Of a stretch of DNA of 64,000 nucleotides, positions 40,276-48,737 are shown piece by piece (positions within the stretch are counted from its first letter, which is position 1; the number at the start of each line of letters is the position of its first letter). A program made the position numbers and the translations under genes. Under the pieces are notes generated by a model. That model was not told where the DNA came from. It did no database searches and was given only the letters and a program-made list of their open reading frames with translations. The stretch is from Micromonospora sp. WMMD1155 (lineage in GTDB: Bacteria > Actinomycetota > Actinomycetes > Mycobacteriales > Micromonosporaceae). The stretch lies in NCBI RefSeq assembly GCF_029581275.1, contig NZ_CP120742.1, forward strand, positions 2,206,501 to 2,270,500, given 5' to 3'.

Positions 40276-42636
40276 TCAGGCGTTGACCGTCTCCGGGCGG
40301 TGGTCGGTGCTGCCCGCGCCGGTGTTGCCGTCGGCGTCGGAGTCGGACATCGCGATGCCCTTGCGCTTGCTGAACACCACCGACGCCACGATGATCAGCG
40401 TCGCGACCAGCGCGATGCCGATCCGCAGGCCGACGTTGCGGTCGTCGCCGACGCTCCAGGCCACCACGGCGGGTGCGATCAGCAGCGAGACCAGGTTCAT
40501 CACCTTGATCAGCGGGTTGATCGCCGGGCCGGCGGTGTCCTTGAACGGGTCACCGACGGTGTCGCCGATGACCGTGGCGGCGTGCGACTCGGAACCCTTG
40601 CCGCCGTACGCGCCGTCCTCGACCAGCTTCTTGGCGTTGTCCCAGGCCCCACCGGAGTTGGACAGGAACACCGCCATCAGGGTGCCGGCACCGATCGCAC
40701 CGGCCAGGTACGCCGCGAGCGCGCCCGGGCCGAGGCCGAAGCCGACCGCGATCGGCGCCAGGATGGCGAGCAGGCCGGGGGTCATCAGCTCGCGCTGCGC
40801 GTCCCGGGTGCAGATGTCGACGACCTTGCCGTACTCCGGGCGCTGGGTGCGGTCCATGATGCCGGGCAGCTCACGGAACTGCCGGCGGACCTCCATCACC
40901 ACGGCACCGGCCGAGCGGGACACCGCGTTGATGGCCAGACCGGAGAAGAGGAAGACCACCGCCGCACCGATGATCAGGCCGACCAGGTTGCGCGGGTTCG
41001 CCACGTTCAACGCGTTGAGGATCTCGTTGCCGACGTCGTTCACCCCGGCGGTCGCGTACGCGCTGCTGAGCGTGTCGGTGTACGAGCCGAACAGCGCGGT
41101 CGCGGCGAGCACCGCCGTGGCGATCGCGATGCCCTTGGTGATCGCCTTGGTGGTGTTGCCCACCGCGTCCAGCTCGGTGAGCGTGCGCGCGCCGTGCTCG
41201 TCGATGTCGCCGGACATCTCGGCGACGCCCTGGGCGTTGTCGGAGATCGGCCCGAAGGTGTCCATCGCCACGATCACGCCGACCGTGGTGAGCAGGCCGG
41301 TGCCCGCCAGCGCCACCGCGAACAGCGACAGCGTGATGGAGCTGCCGCCGAGCAGGAACGCGCCGAAGACGCCGGCGCCGATCAGCACCGCCGAGTAGAC
41401 CGCCGACTCCAGACCGACGCTGATGCCGGCGAGGATGACGGTGGCGGCACCGGTCTGCGAGCTCTTGCCGATGTCCTGCACCGGTCGCTTGTTGGTCTCG
41501 GTGAAGTAGCCGGTCAGCGCCTGGATCGCGGCGGCCAGCACGATACCGATCACCACCGCGCCGATGGCCACCAGTCGCGGGTTGCCCGGAGCGTCGGTCA
41601 GCCCGCTGTCGAACTCGCCGAAGGTCGCCGGGAGGTACGCGTAGGCGGCGATCGCCACCAGCACCGCGGAGAGCAGCGCGGACAGGTAGAACGCCCGGTT
41701 GATCGCGGTCAGGCCGTTGCGGTCGGAGGCGCGCAGCCGGGTGATGAAGACGCCGACGATCGCGATCAGCACGCCGATGGTGGAGATGATCAGCGGGAAG
41801 ACCAGGCCCTCCTCACCGAACGCGGCGCGGCCGAGGATCAGCGCGGCGACGAGCGTCACCGCGTACGACTCGAACAGGTCGGCGGCCATGCCGGCGCAGT
41901 CACCGACGTTGTCGCCGACGTTGTCGGCGATGGTGGCGGCGTTGCGCGGGTCGTCCTCGGGGATGCCCTGCTCGACCTTTCCGACCAGGTCGGCGCCGAC
42001 GTCGGCGGCCTTGGTGAAGATACCGCCGCCGACCCGCATGAACATCGCGAGCAGCGCGGCACCGAAGCCGAAGCCCTCCAGCACGGTGGGCGCGTCACCC
42101 CGGTAGACGAGGACGACGAGCGCGGCGCCGAAGAGGCCGAGGCCGACGGTGAGGAAGCCGACGACACCACCGGTCCGGAACGCGATCCTCATGGCGGCCT
42201 CGCGGCCACCTTCGCGCTCCCTCGCGGCGGCGGCCACCCGCAGGTTGGCGCGGGTGGCCAACCACATTCCGGCACCGCCGATGAACGCACTGAACAGCGC
42301 TCCCACCACGAAGAACGCCGAACGGCCGATCTTCACCGCCAGCTCGCTGCCGTCGGTGTCGTGCACCGGCAGCAGGAAGAGCAGCACCACCGCGACGACC
42401 ACGAAGATCGCCAGGGTGCGGAACTGGCGGAGCAGGTAGGCCGAGGCGCCCTCCTGGACCGCCCCCGAGATCTCCTGCATGGTGGCGGTGCCCTTGCCGG
42501 CGGCCAGCACCGTCTTTGTGAGGGCGGCCGCGAAGGCGAGCGCCACCAGCGCGATCGCCGCGGCGATGACGACGTAGGTGACATTGCTTCCGGTAAGGGA
42601 AAGCCCGCCGCCGTCGGCGGCAAAGGTCTCGGACAT
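40276..42636 (-). CDS. hppA: Membrane-bound proton-translocating pyrophosphatase
   Basis: 786 aa with about 16 membrane helices. The PPi-binding loops are present: GGGIFTKAADVGADLVGKVE is the signature, and DNVGDNVGDCAGMAADLFE with DTFGPISDNAQGVAEM lines the active site. NSGGAWDNAKKLVEDG and GDTVGDPFKDTAGP follow near the C-terminus. The GAA pattern near SHAATVIGDTVGD is compatible with a K+-independent proton pump, but that residue should be checked by alignment. The enzyme uses pyrophosphate to pump protons outwards. ATG at 42636 follows AGGAGG. The last 20 residues form an acidic tail. Confidence 0.95.
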   Translation of the reverse strand: MSETFAADGGGLSLTGSNVTYVVIAAAIALVALAFAAALTKTVLAAGKGTATMQEISGAVQEGASAYLLRQFRTLAIFVVVAVVLLFLLPVHDTDGSELAVKIGRSAFFVVGALFSAFIGGAGMWLATRANLRVAAAAREREGGREAAMRIAFRTGGVVGFLTVGLGLFGAALVVLVYRGDAPTVLEGFGFGAALLAMFMRVGGGIFTKAADVGADLVGKVEQGIPEDDPRNAATIADNVGDNVGDCAGMAADLFESYAVTLVAALILGRAAFGEEGLVFPLIISTIGVLIAIVGVFITRLRASDRNGLTAINRAFYLSALLSAVLVAIAAYAYLPATFGEFDSGLTDAPGNPRLVAIGAVVIGIVLAAAIQALTGYFTETNKRPVQDIGKSSQTGAATVILAGISVGLESAVYSAVLIGAGVFGAFLLGGSSITLSLFAVALAGTGLLTTVGVIVAMDTFGPISDNAQGVAEMSGDIDEHGARTLTELDAVGNTTKAITKGIAIATAVLAATALFGSYTDTLSSAYATAGVNDVGNEILNALNVANPRNLVGLIIGAAVVFLFSGLAINAVSRSAGAVVMEVRRQFRELPGIMDRTQRPEYGKVVDICTRDAQRELMTPGLLAILAPIAVGFGLGPGALAAYLAGAIGAGTLMAVFLSNSGGAWDNAKKLVEDGAYGGKGSESHAATVIGDTVGDPFKDTAGPAINPLIKVMNLVSLLIAPAVVAWSVGDDRNVGLRIGIALVATLIIVASVVFSKRKGIAMSDSDADGNTGAGSTDHRPETVNA

Positions 42637-42953
42637 CTGTGTCCTCCTGTTACCGAACACTCGCGTCGGTGAGTGGAGACGCACTGACCGACGCCTGGAT
42701 GCGGACTCGCAAGCGTGCGCCAACCCACCCCGGCGGACCAGCGATGAACACCCATACCCGCTGGCTGCGGGATGGATCACTTGCTGACAACCCGGGTACT
42801 GTAGCCCTCCGCAGTGTCGGAGGTCACATGCAGGTCCCACCGTGTCGCGATGATCTTCGTCGCTGTGTTATGAAACGAAATCTGATATAGGGCCCGATCC
42901 ATGCAAGAAGGCCGCACCCCCGACAGGGGATGCGGCCCGGAAACCGGAACGGG
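42637..42953. other. hppA upstream region
   Basis: 317 bp with no gene. It carries the bldG-operon terminator (42910-42937) and, next to it, an AT-rich patch (42866-42896) that is the best place for the hppA promoter. Its long leader (about 230 nt) has no riboswitch motif that I recognise. Confidence 0.5.
42910..42937 (-). terminator. Terminator of the bldG operon
   Basis: GGCCGCA followed by a C-run (42910-42921) pairs with a G-run and TGCGGCC (42926-42937) with one mismatch, loop of about 4 nt, followed on the minus strand by CTTCTTG. It lies 17 bp past the anti-sigma gene stop. Confidence 0.75.
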
Positions 42954-43388
42954 TCAGCGGCCGACCGGCCACACCATCCGCACCTCGGTGCCGATGCCCT
43001 CGTCGACCGGGCGCACCTGGAGGTCCTCGACGAACCCGGCGAGCAGCGCGAAGCCGACGCCGGTGGTCAGCGCCTCGTCGGTGAGCGACTCGTTGGCCAA
43101 CTCGTCCGGCGGCAACGCGGTCAGACCGATGCCCGCCTCGATCGGCGCCCGGTCCACCACCCGCACCGCGTACGAGCCACCGTCGGACATCTCCACCAGC
43201 ACCGGGTCGGCCAGGCCGTACTGCCGGTGCAGGGCCACCGCCCGGGTGCACGCCTCACCGATGGCCAGGCGCACCTCGTCCAGCAGGTCCTCCCGGACGC
43301 CGGCACGCCGGGCCACGGCGACGCCGACCAGCCGGGCGGTGCGCACGTGCACCGGGGCGGGCGAGAACGAGAGCTTGACCGTCGCCAT
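42954..43388 (-). CDS. Anti-sigma factor, RsbW-like kinase fold, bldG partner
   Basis: 144 aa, GHKL ATPase-like fold. LDEVRLAIGEACTRAVALH corresponds to the N-box helix, but the Mg-binding asparagine is Arg49. The G1 box region reads VRVVDRAP, not the usual DxGxG. The later GVGFALLAGF resembles the G2 box. In Streptomyces this gene (ApgA, beside bldG) acts as the anti-sigma partner of BldG, though no sigma factor is coded here. ATG at 43388 overlaps the bldG stop by one base (ATGA). The degenerate N-box suggests weak or absent kinase activity (inference). Confidence 0.87.
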   Translation of the reverse strand: MATVKLSFSPAPVHVRTARLVGVAVARRAGVREDLLDEVRLAIGEACTRAVALHRQYGLADPVLVEMSDGGSYAVRVVDRAPIEAGIGLTALPPDELANESLTDEALTTGVGFALLAGFVEDLQVRPVDEGIGTEVRMVWPVGR

Positions 43389-43744
43389 CACGCGCCGGCG
43401 CCCGCCGGGTCGGCGCCGATCGCCGCGTCGACCGTCGGGTGCAGCGGGAACACCTGGTCCAGTGCGGTGATCCGGAAGATCTTGAGCAACGGCTCCTTGT
43501 CGCAGACCAGGGCGAACGAGCCGCCGGCCGAACGGAGCCGCTTGAGCGCGCCGACCAGCACGCCCAACCCGGTGGAGTCGAGGAAGTCCACCCGGCCGAG
43601 ATCGACCACCACGTGACGGGCGCCACCGTCGATCAGCTCGAGGAGTCGTTCGCGGAGTCGGGGCGCGGTGTAGACGTCCACCTCACCACCGACCTCGAGC
43701 ACCGTGTGCTCACCCACGGTGCGCGTCGCCAGCGACAGCTCCAT
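43388..43744 (-). CDS. bldG: Anti-sigma factor antagonist BldG (STAS domain)
   Basis: 118 aa. STAS fold: start region [20 protein letters not shown], then [16 protein letters not shown], and the phosphorylation site [19 protein letters not shown] with Ser57. The sequence pattern closely follows Streptomyces BldG, which must be phosphorylated and dephosphorylated to control aerial growth and antibiotic production. It partners with the anti-sigma factor immediately downstream. ATG at 43744 follows GGAGGACCG. It is divergent from the helicase gene with about 95 bp between. Confidence 0.92.
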   Translation of the reverse strand: MELSLATRTVGEHTVLEVGGEVDVYTAPRLRERLLELIDGGARHVVVDLGRVDFLDSTGLGVLVGALKRLRSAGGSFALVCDKEPLLKIFRITALDQVFPLHPTVDAAIGADPAGAGA

Positions 43745-43839
43745 CGGTCCTCCTCGCCAGAGCCGTAAACTCTCGTGGGCATCTAACCACTACCGCCGGT
43801 ACGGCCTGCGAACGCCAGCGGAGGCTTCCCCTTACCCCG

Positions 43840-46317
43840 GTGTCCGACTTTTCATCTCCGAACACCAGTGCGAGAGTGCAGGGCGTGACCACCAACGACT
43901 TCAGCTCGGCGCGTCCCACGCCGCGCCACGACCTGGAGTCGTCGTCGCCGGCCACCGTATCCGCTGGTCCCGGCCCCGGGCCAGCACCGGCCGACCTGCT
44001 GCGCCGACTCCGCGCCCGGGGCGCCGGCGACCCGGTCACCCACGTCGAACGGGTACCGGCCCGAGCCGGCGTGCCCGCGCCCTGGCCGTCCTGGGCACCG
44101 ACGGAGCTGCGCGACGCGTTCACCCGACGCGGCGTGGTCGCGCCCTGGCAGCACCAGGCCCAGGCGGCCACCCTGGCGTACGAGGGTGCGCACGTGGTGG
44201 TCGCCACCGGCACCGCGTCCGGCAAGTCGCTGGCGTACCAACTCCCGGCCCTGGCCACAGTGCTCGCCGACCCCCGGGCCACGGTGCTCTATCTGGCGCC
44301 GACCAAGGCACTCGCCGCCGACCAGCTGCGGGCCGTCGCCGCGCTGGAACTGGAGGGGGTACGCCCCGCCTGTTACGACGGCGACACTCCGCGCGCCGAA
44401 CGCGAGTGGATCCGCCGGCACTCCCGGTTCGTGCTGACCAACCCGGACATGCTGCACCACGGCATCCTGCCCGGCCATGCGCAGTGGTCCGGTTTCCTGC
44501 GCCGAATCGCGTACGTGGTCATCGACGAGTGCCACACCTACCGTGGCGTGTTCGGCTCGCACGTGGCGCACGTGCTGCGCCGACTCCGCCGGCAGTGCGC
44601 CCGGTTCGGGGCCACCCCGGTCTTCGTGCTCGCCTCCGCGACCTCCGGCGACCCGGCCACCGCGGCCGGACGGCTGACCGGCCTGCCGGTGACGGCGGTC
44701 ACCGAGGACGCGTCGCCACGCGGCGGGGTGACCTTCGCGCTCTGGGAGCCGCCGCTGCTGCCGCCCGACTCGGGCACCGTTCCCCCCGACCCTTCCTCGG
44801 TGCCCGCCCAGGGCAGCGGCGACCACGACGACCTTCGGCAGGTCCGCCGGTCGGCGCTGCGCGAGACCGCGGACCTGCTCGCCGACACGGTCGCCGAGGG
44901 GGTACGCACCCTCGCGTTCGTCCGTTCCCGCAAGGGCGCCGAGGTCGTGGCGGCCAACGCGCGCCGGTCGCTGGACGACGCGGTCCCGGGGCTCGGCGAC
45001 CGGGTGGCCGCCTACCGGGGCGGTTACCTGCGCGAGGAGCGGCGTGAGCTGGAACGGGCGCTGCTGCACGGCGACCTGCTCGGCCTGGCCTCCACCAACG
45101 CTCTGGAGCTGGGCGTGGACCTGGTCGGGTTGGACGCGGTGCTGATCTGCGGCTACCCGGGCACCCGGGCGTCGCTGTGGCAGCAGGCGGGTCGCGCCGG
45201 GCGCTCCGGGCAGGAGGCCCTGGCGGTGTTGGTGGCCCGGGACGACCCGCTGGACACCTACCTGGTGCACCACCCGGAGGCGATCTTCGGCGCGCCGGTG
45301 GAGGCCACGGTGCTCGACCCGGCCAACCGGTACGTGCTGGCACCGCAACTCGCCTGTGCCGCGGTCGAGGCCCCGCTCACCCCGGCCGACCTGGCGCTCT
45401 TCGGCGACGGGGCGAAGGAGGCCGTCGACGAGCTGGTGGCGGCGGGCGCGCTGCGGCAGCGGCCCACCGGCTGGTACTGGCGGCACCGGGAACGCCCCGA
45501 GGTGGACCTGCGCGGCGAGGGCGGCGCACCGGTCTGCGTGGTCGAGTCGGCCACCGGCCGGCTACTGGGCACCGTCGACGGCGGTTCCTCGCACTTCCTG
45601 CTCCACCCCGGCGCGGTCTACCTGCACCAGGGCGTCTCGTACGTGGTGGACGAGCTGGACCTGGCCGACGGCTGCGCACTGGTGCACGTCGAGGAGCCGG
45701 ATTGGTCCACCCACGCCCGGGACGTCACCGACCTGTCCGTGGTCTCGGTGCGCTCCTATGTGGACGCCGGGCCGGTCGGCATGTTCCTCGGCGAGGTGGA
45801 CGTGACCAGTCAGGTGGTGTCGTACCAGCGGCGGCGCATCGCCACCGGTGAGGTGATCGACACCCGGCCGCTCGACCTGCCCACCCGGGAGCTGCGCACG
45901 GTGGCGGTCTGGTTCACCCTGTCACCGCAGTCGTTGACGCAGGCCGGGGTGCAGGCGGCGGACGTGCCGGGCGCGCTGCACGCCGCCGAACACGCGGCGA
46001 TCGGCCTGCTGCCGTTGATGGCCACCTGCGACAGGTGGGACATCGGCGGGCTCTCCACCGCCGTGCACCCGGACACCGAGGCGCCGACAGTCTTCGTGTA
46101 CGACGGGCACCCGGGCGGTGCCGGGTTCGCCGAGCGGGCGTACGGGACGGCGTCGGCGTGGCTGCGGGCCACCCGGGACGCGATCGCGGAGTGCGGATGC
46201 GAGACCGGCTGCCCATCCTGCGTACAGTCGCCGAAGTGCGGAAACGGCAACAATCCGCTCTCCAAGCCGGACGCGATCCGGGTGCTCGACGTGGTGTTGG
46301 CGAACCTGCCCGAGTAG
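43840..46317 (+). CDS. DEAH-box helicase with DUF1998 zinc domain
   Basis: 825 aa. SF2 motifs: Q-like region near TRRGVVAPWQHQAQA, Walker A VVATGTASGKSLAYQLP, motif Ib LTNPDMLHHGILPG, motif II VVIDECHTYRGVFGSH (DECH), motif III LASATSGDP and motif VI QQAGRAGRSGQEALAV. The C-terminal DUF1998 domain carries ECGCETGCPSCVQSPKCGNGN, four zinc cysteines. Such enzymes resemble the Hrq1/YprA repair-type DNA helicases. GTG at 43840 or 43885 may be the start; neither has a good ribosome site. The N-terminal 50 residues are disordered. Confidence 0.92.
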   Translation: MSDFSSPNTSARVQGVTTNDFSSARPTPRHDLESSSPATVSAGPGPGPAPADLLRRLRARGAGDPVTHVERVPARAGVPAPWPSWAPTELRDAFTRRGVVAPWQHQAQAATLAYEGAHVVVATGTASGKSLAYQLPALATVLADPRATVLYLAPTKALAADQLRAVAALELEGVRPACYDGDTPRAEREWIRRHSRFVLTNPDMLHHGILPGHAQWSGFLRRIAYVVIDECHTYRGVFGSHVAHVLRRLRRQCARFGATPVFVLASATSGDPATAAGRLTGLPVTAVTEDASPRGGVTFALWEPPLLPPDSGTVPPDPSSVPAQGSGDHDDLRQVRRSALRETADLLADTVAEGVRTLAFVRSRKGAEVVAANARRSLDDAVPGLGDRVAAYRGGYLREERRELERALLHGDLLGLASTNALELGVDLVGLDAVLICGYPGTRASLWQQAGRAGRSGQEALAVLVARDDPLDTYLVHHPEAIFGAPVEATVLDPANRYVLAPQLACAAVEAPLTPADLALFGDGAKEAVDELVAAGALRQRPTGWYWRHRERPEVDLRGEGGAPVCVVESATGRLLGTVDGGSSHFLLHPGAVYLHQGVSYVVDELDLADGCALVHVEEPDWSTHARDVTDLSVVSVRSYVDAGPVGMFLGEVDVTSQVVSYQRRRIATGEVIDTRPLDLPTRELRTVAVWFTLSPQSLTQAGVQAADVPGALHAAEHAAIGLLPLMATCDRWDIGGLSTAVHPDTEAPTVFVYDGHPGGAGFAERAYGTASAWLRATRDAIAECGCETGCPSCVQSPKCGNGNNPLSKPDAIRVLDVVLANLPE

Positions 46318-46413
46318 CCGGTTGCATGAATCGGCCCGGCACTGGGCACAATGGCATGGGAGCGCTTCCATCGATGTCCATGCTGATGATTTCCCCGTGC
46401 CCGAGGAGAAGCC

Positions 46414-46623
46414 GTGGCCGACACGATCGCCGAGACCGTCGACCTGCTCTACACCATCGACCAGGACCACCTCACCCTCGACCAGCAGATCGCGCTCGGG
46501 TCGGCGATGGCCGCCCTGGCTCAGGCGGAACGGCTGGAGCTGATCAACGAGCGGCTGCGCGTGATCCATCAGGTGCTCAACACCTGGGCGATGCGTGCCG
46601 CGACCACCCCTGACGGCCGCTGA
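46414..46623 (+). CDS. Small conserved helical protein
   Basis: 69 aa, one long alpha-helical stretch with the acidic-aliphatic pattern ADTIAETVDLLYTIDQDHLTL and QIALGSAMAALAQAERLELIN. I do not recognise a family; it has the look of a small actinobacterial protein (possibly a helix bundle partner). GTG at 46414 follows GAGGAG with 5 nt spacing, better than most starts here. It lies 97 bp after the helicase stop, and a 21-bp tandem repeat begins after its stop. Confidence 0.65.
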   Translation: MADTIAETVDLLYTIDQDHLTLDQQIALGSAMAALAQAERLELINERLRVIHQVLNTWAMRAATTPDGR

Positions 46624-46628
46624 TCCAC

Positions 46629-46691
46629 CTTCGCGCGGCGGCCCTCCCCCTTCGCGCGGCGGCCCTCCTTCTTCGCGTGGCGGCCAGACCG
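46629..46691. repeat. 21-bp tandem repeat, three copies
   Basis: CTTCGCGCGGCGGCCCTCCC with one more base per unit repeats at 46629, 46650 and 46671; the third copy diverges in its second half. It lies between the 69-aa gene and the LURP-one gene and is not coding in either frame of the neighbours. Confidence 0.75.
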
Positions 46692-46780
46692 TTCCGCTTT
46701 CGGTGATCGTCGATGGCGGGGAGCGCGACGTTTGTCGAGCTGTGCGAGACTCCGGCGCACAATCCCCCTGAGGAGATCAG

Positions 46781-47359
46781 ATGCAGCTCGACAACTTGCA
46801 GAGTCAGAACCAGTTCCACGTCCGGCAGCGACTGCGCATGATGGTCAACCAGTACGAGGTCCGGGCCGTGGCCCCGGACGGCACCGAGGGTGAGCTGCTG
46901 GCGTTCGCGCAGCAGAAGCGCCTCGCCTTCAAGGAGCAGGTGACGATCTACACGGACGACTCCAAGCAGCAGCCTCTGCTCGGCTTCAAGGCCCGCCAGC
47001 GCCTCGACCTCGGTGCCACGTACGACGTCACCGACGCCGCCGGCAACCCGATCGGCCTGTTCCGCAAGGACTTCGCCCAGTCCCTGCTCCGGTCCACCTG
47101 GCACGTGGAGCAGAACGGCCTTCCGCAGGTGACCGGCCAGGAGCGCAGCATGCCGGTGGCACTGTTGCGTCGCTTCGTCGACTCGCTGTCCTGGCTGCCG
47201 TACCACTTCGACTTCACCGCCGGCGGCCAGCCGGTCTTCACGGTGGTCAAGAAGTGGGGCCTTCGCGACAAGTACGTCGTCGAGGTGCAGCACCCCCAGA
47301 TCGACCGCCGTCTGGTCATCGCGATGGCCGTCGCCCTCGACGCGCTCCAGGCCCGCTGA
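46781..47359 (+). CDS. LURP-one-related (LOR) domain protein
   Basis: 192 aa, all-beta tubby-like barrel. FHVRQRLRMMVNQYEVRAVAPDG gives the first strands, then LLAFAQQKRLAFKEQVTIY, FKARQRLDLGATYDVTDAAGNPIG, and a C-terminal helix region VVEVQHPQIDRRLVIAMAVALDA (the buried hydrophobic helix of the LOR fold). The family may bind phosphoinositide-like membrane lipids, but bacterial functions are not known. ATG at 46781 follows GAGGAG. It stands alone; no operon partner. Confidence 0.85.
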   Translation: MQLDNLQSQNQFHVRQRLRMMVNQYEVRAVAPDGTEGELLAFAQQKRLAFKEQVTIYTDDSKQQPLLGFKARQRLDLGATYDVTDAAGNPIGLFRKDFAQSLLRSTWHVEQNGLPQVTGQERSMPVALLRRFVDSLSWLPYHFDFTAGGQPVFTVVKKWGLRDKYVVEVQHPQIDRRLVIAMAVALDALQAR

Positions 47360-47668
47360 CCGACCCGGCCACACATTCTCGGGCTGTTGGCCGGGAACAC
47401 GGGGCATCGCCCTGTTCCCGGCCAGCAGGCCCTGGGGCGCTCCCTCGCCCGGTGGCCGTCGCTGGCCCTTTCTCGGTCGGCGGCCCCGCAGGCTCCATCA
47501 CCGGCTGGGCCAGGTAGGTCTCCTGTCCTCTTCCTTTGGAGCTGATGTCGTAAACGCATCGCGTCTGATGTCGTATGCGGTTCAGCTCCACAGCGTTGCG
47601 CGAGCTGAACCGAGCCCGAGTTCGTGTGGAGCTGCCCGGCGGCGCCCGCAGCGGCGCGGGTTGCTCGT
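47360..47668. other. Intergenic region after the LURP-one gene
   Basis: 309 bp without a gene. A direct repeat TGATGTCGTA occurs twice (47543 and 47566). The outer ends TGGAGCTGA (47537-47545) and TCAGCTCCA (47582-47590) form a 9-bp inverted repeat around them. The rest is GC-rich and shows nothing clear. This stretch lies at the 3' end of the tad operon and could hold its terminator. Confidence 0.5.
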
Positions 47669-48076
47669 TCAGCCGCGCACGGGGCCGGCACGGGCTGTCG
47701 ACGTGGCGACCCGGGTCAGTCCGGGAAGTGCAGTGAACGCGACCTCGACTGTCACCAGCACGTCGAGCCCGTCGAGGTGACAGGCGACCAGTCGACCAGC
47801 ATTGCGGCCGACGATGTCGGCAGCGGACGCGCAGACCGTCGCCTCACCGTCGAGCGCTTGGGCGGCTCCGGCCAGCGCGCCGAGATCGGCTGCCACCATC
47901 GCCCGCTGACCGGCCAACCCGGCGACGGTGATGGCAGCGCCGAACGTCCCGAACAACACGAGGACCAGACCGATCGCCAGCAGTAGAACTGTGGCACCAC
48001 CGCGCTGCCCCTCCGGACCACCCTGATCGACCGGCTCGACGTCGGCTCCGCACCCGAGGCGGACCGACCGCCGCAT
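47669..48076 (-). CDS. Tad pilus pseudopilin-like protein (Rv3654c/TadE-type)
   Basis: 135 aa. A short basic lead (MRRSVRLGC) is followed by a hydrophobic segment ATVLLLAIGLVLVLFGTF (about 30-47) and then AADLGALAGAAQALDGEA, the usual continuation of the pilus assembly family. Cysteines near 80 and 94 suggest a disulfide. It should sit in the membrane with its mature part outside. ATG at 48076 overlaps the stop of the preceding gene by one base (TAATG). It is the last gene of the tad operon. Confidence 0.78.
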   Translation of the reverse strand: MRRSVRLGCGADVEPVDQGGPEGQRGGATVLLLAIGLVLVLFGTFGAAITVAGLAGQRAMVAADLGALAGAAQALDGEATVCASAADIVGRNAGRLVACHLDGLDVLVTVEVAFTALPGLTRVATSTARAGPVRG

Positions 48077-48552
48077 TACCGGGTCCCCTCGGCGACGCCC
48101 GGTTCCACGGCGGCGACGGCGGTCGCGACGACGGTGATCCGTGGTAGCCGACCACCGAGCGCGCGGACGGGCGCCCGTACCGTCGTCTGCACCCGTCGGC
48201 CCTCGACGGACACCGACACCTCCGCCCCCTGCGGTGCCGCGCGTCCGGCGGCCGCAGTGCCGTCCTCGCCGCGGGCGGCGGCCAGCGCCGCCTCCCGGGC
48301 CGCGTGGAGGCAGCTTGCCTTCGCGGTGACAGCGTTGACTGAGGTCAGGCCAGCCAGCAGGAGCAGGAGTAGCGCCGGCAGGCCGGCCGCCAGTTCGGCG
48401 GTGAACGACCCTCGGTCCCGATCGGCGGCCGGCTCGGCGGCTTCCCACCCGCCTCGACCAGCCCGCCTTGGGGTGTCAGGCCGTAGACCGCGACCGGCCT
48501 GCCCTAGGCGGTCGGGCTGTGGACCGCGACCGACCTGCCGGCGCCCGCTCAC
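48076..48552 (-). CDS. TadE-like pilus protein
   Basis: 158 aa. The sequence around residue 45 reads DRDRGSFTAELAAGLPALLLLLLAG, typical TadE: a glutamate (E of TAEL) at the start of the hydrophobic helix, matching prepilin-type processing. The mature domain SVSVEGRRVQTTVRAPVRALG follows. GTG at 48552 was chosen because it overlaps the flp-like stop (GTGA) and no other start lies in frame before the helix. The N-terminal about 40 residues are unusually long for a prepilin leader. Second-last gene of the operon. Confidence 0.78.
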   Translation of the reverse strand: MSGRRQVGRGPQPDRLGQAGRGLRPDTPRRAGRGGWEAAEPAADRDRGSFTAELAAGLPALLLLLLAGLTSVNAVTAKASCLHAAREAALAAARGEDGTAAAGRAAPQGAEVSVSVEGRRVQTTVRAPVRALGGRLPRITVVATAVAAVEPGVAEGTR

Positions 48553-48716
48553 TTCAGCGCCCGGTCGATGACGGCGGTCAACGCCGACTGGACGTTGCCC
48601 GAGGTCAGCACCTTCAACAGGATGCCGGCGAAGGCGACCGCCGCGAGCGTCCCGACCGCGTACTCGGCCGTGTTCATCCCGGCGTCCCCGCGCAGGCGGG
48701 CGAGCAGTTTGCGCAT
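48549..48716 (-). CDS. Flp pilin-like protein (DUF4244)
   Basis: 55 aa. The protein reads MRKLLARLRGDAGMNTAEYA and continues with a hydrophobic helix VGTLAAVAFAGILLKVLT. GMNTAEYA is the prepilin-peptidase-type site with the Glu at +5, as in actinobacterial Flp-like DUF4244 pilins. The mature 43 residues would be the pilus subunit. ATG at 48716 follows AAAGGAAC. It lies between tadC (stop 48738, 21 bp upstream) and TadE (4-bp overlap). Confidence 0.87.
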   Translation of the reverse strand: MRKLLARLRGDAGMNTAEYAVGTLAAVAFAGILLKVLTSGNVQSALTAVIDRALK

Positions 48717-48737
48717 GGCTGTTCCTTTCTCGTTGGG

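Noticed and set aside
42637..42953. Riboswitch in the long hppA leader
   Set aside because: No recognisable motif was seen; the hairpin there belongs to the bldG operon end.
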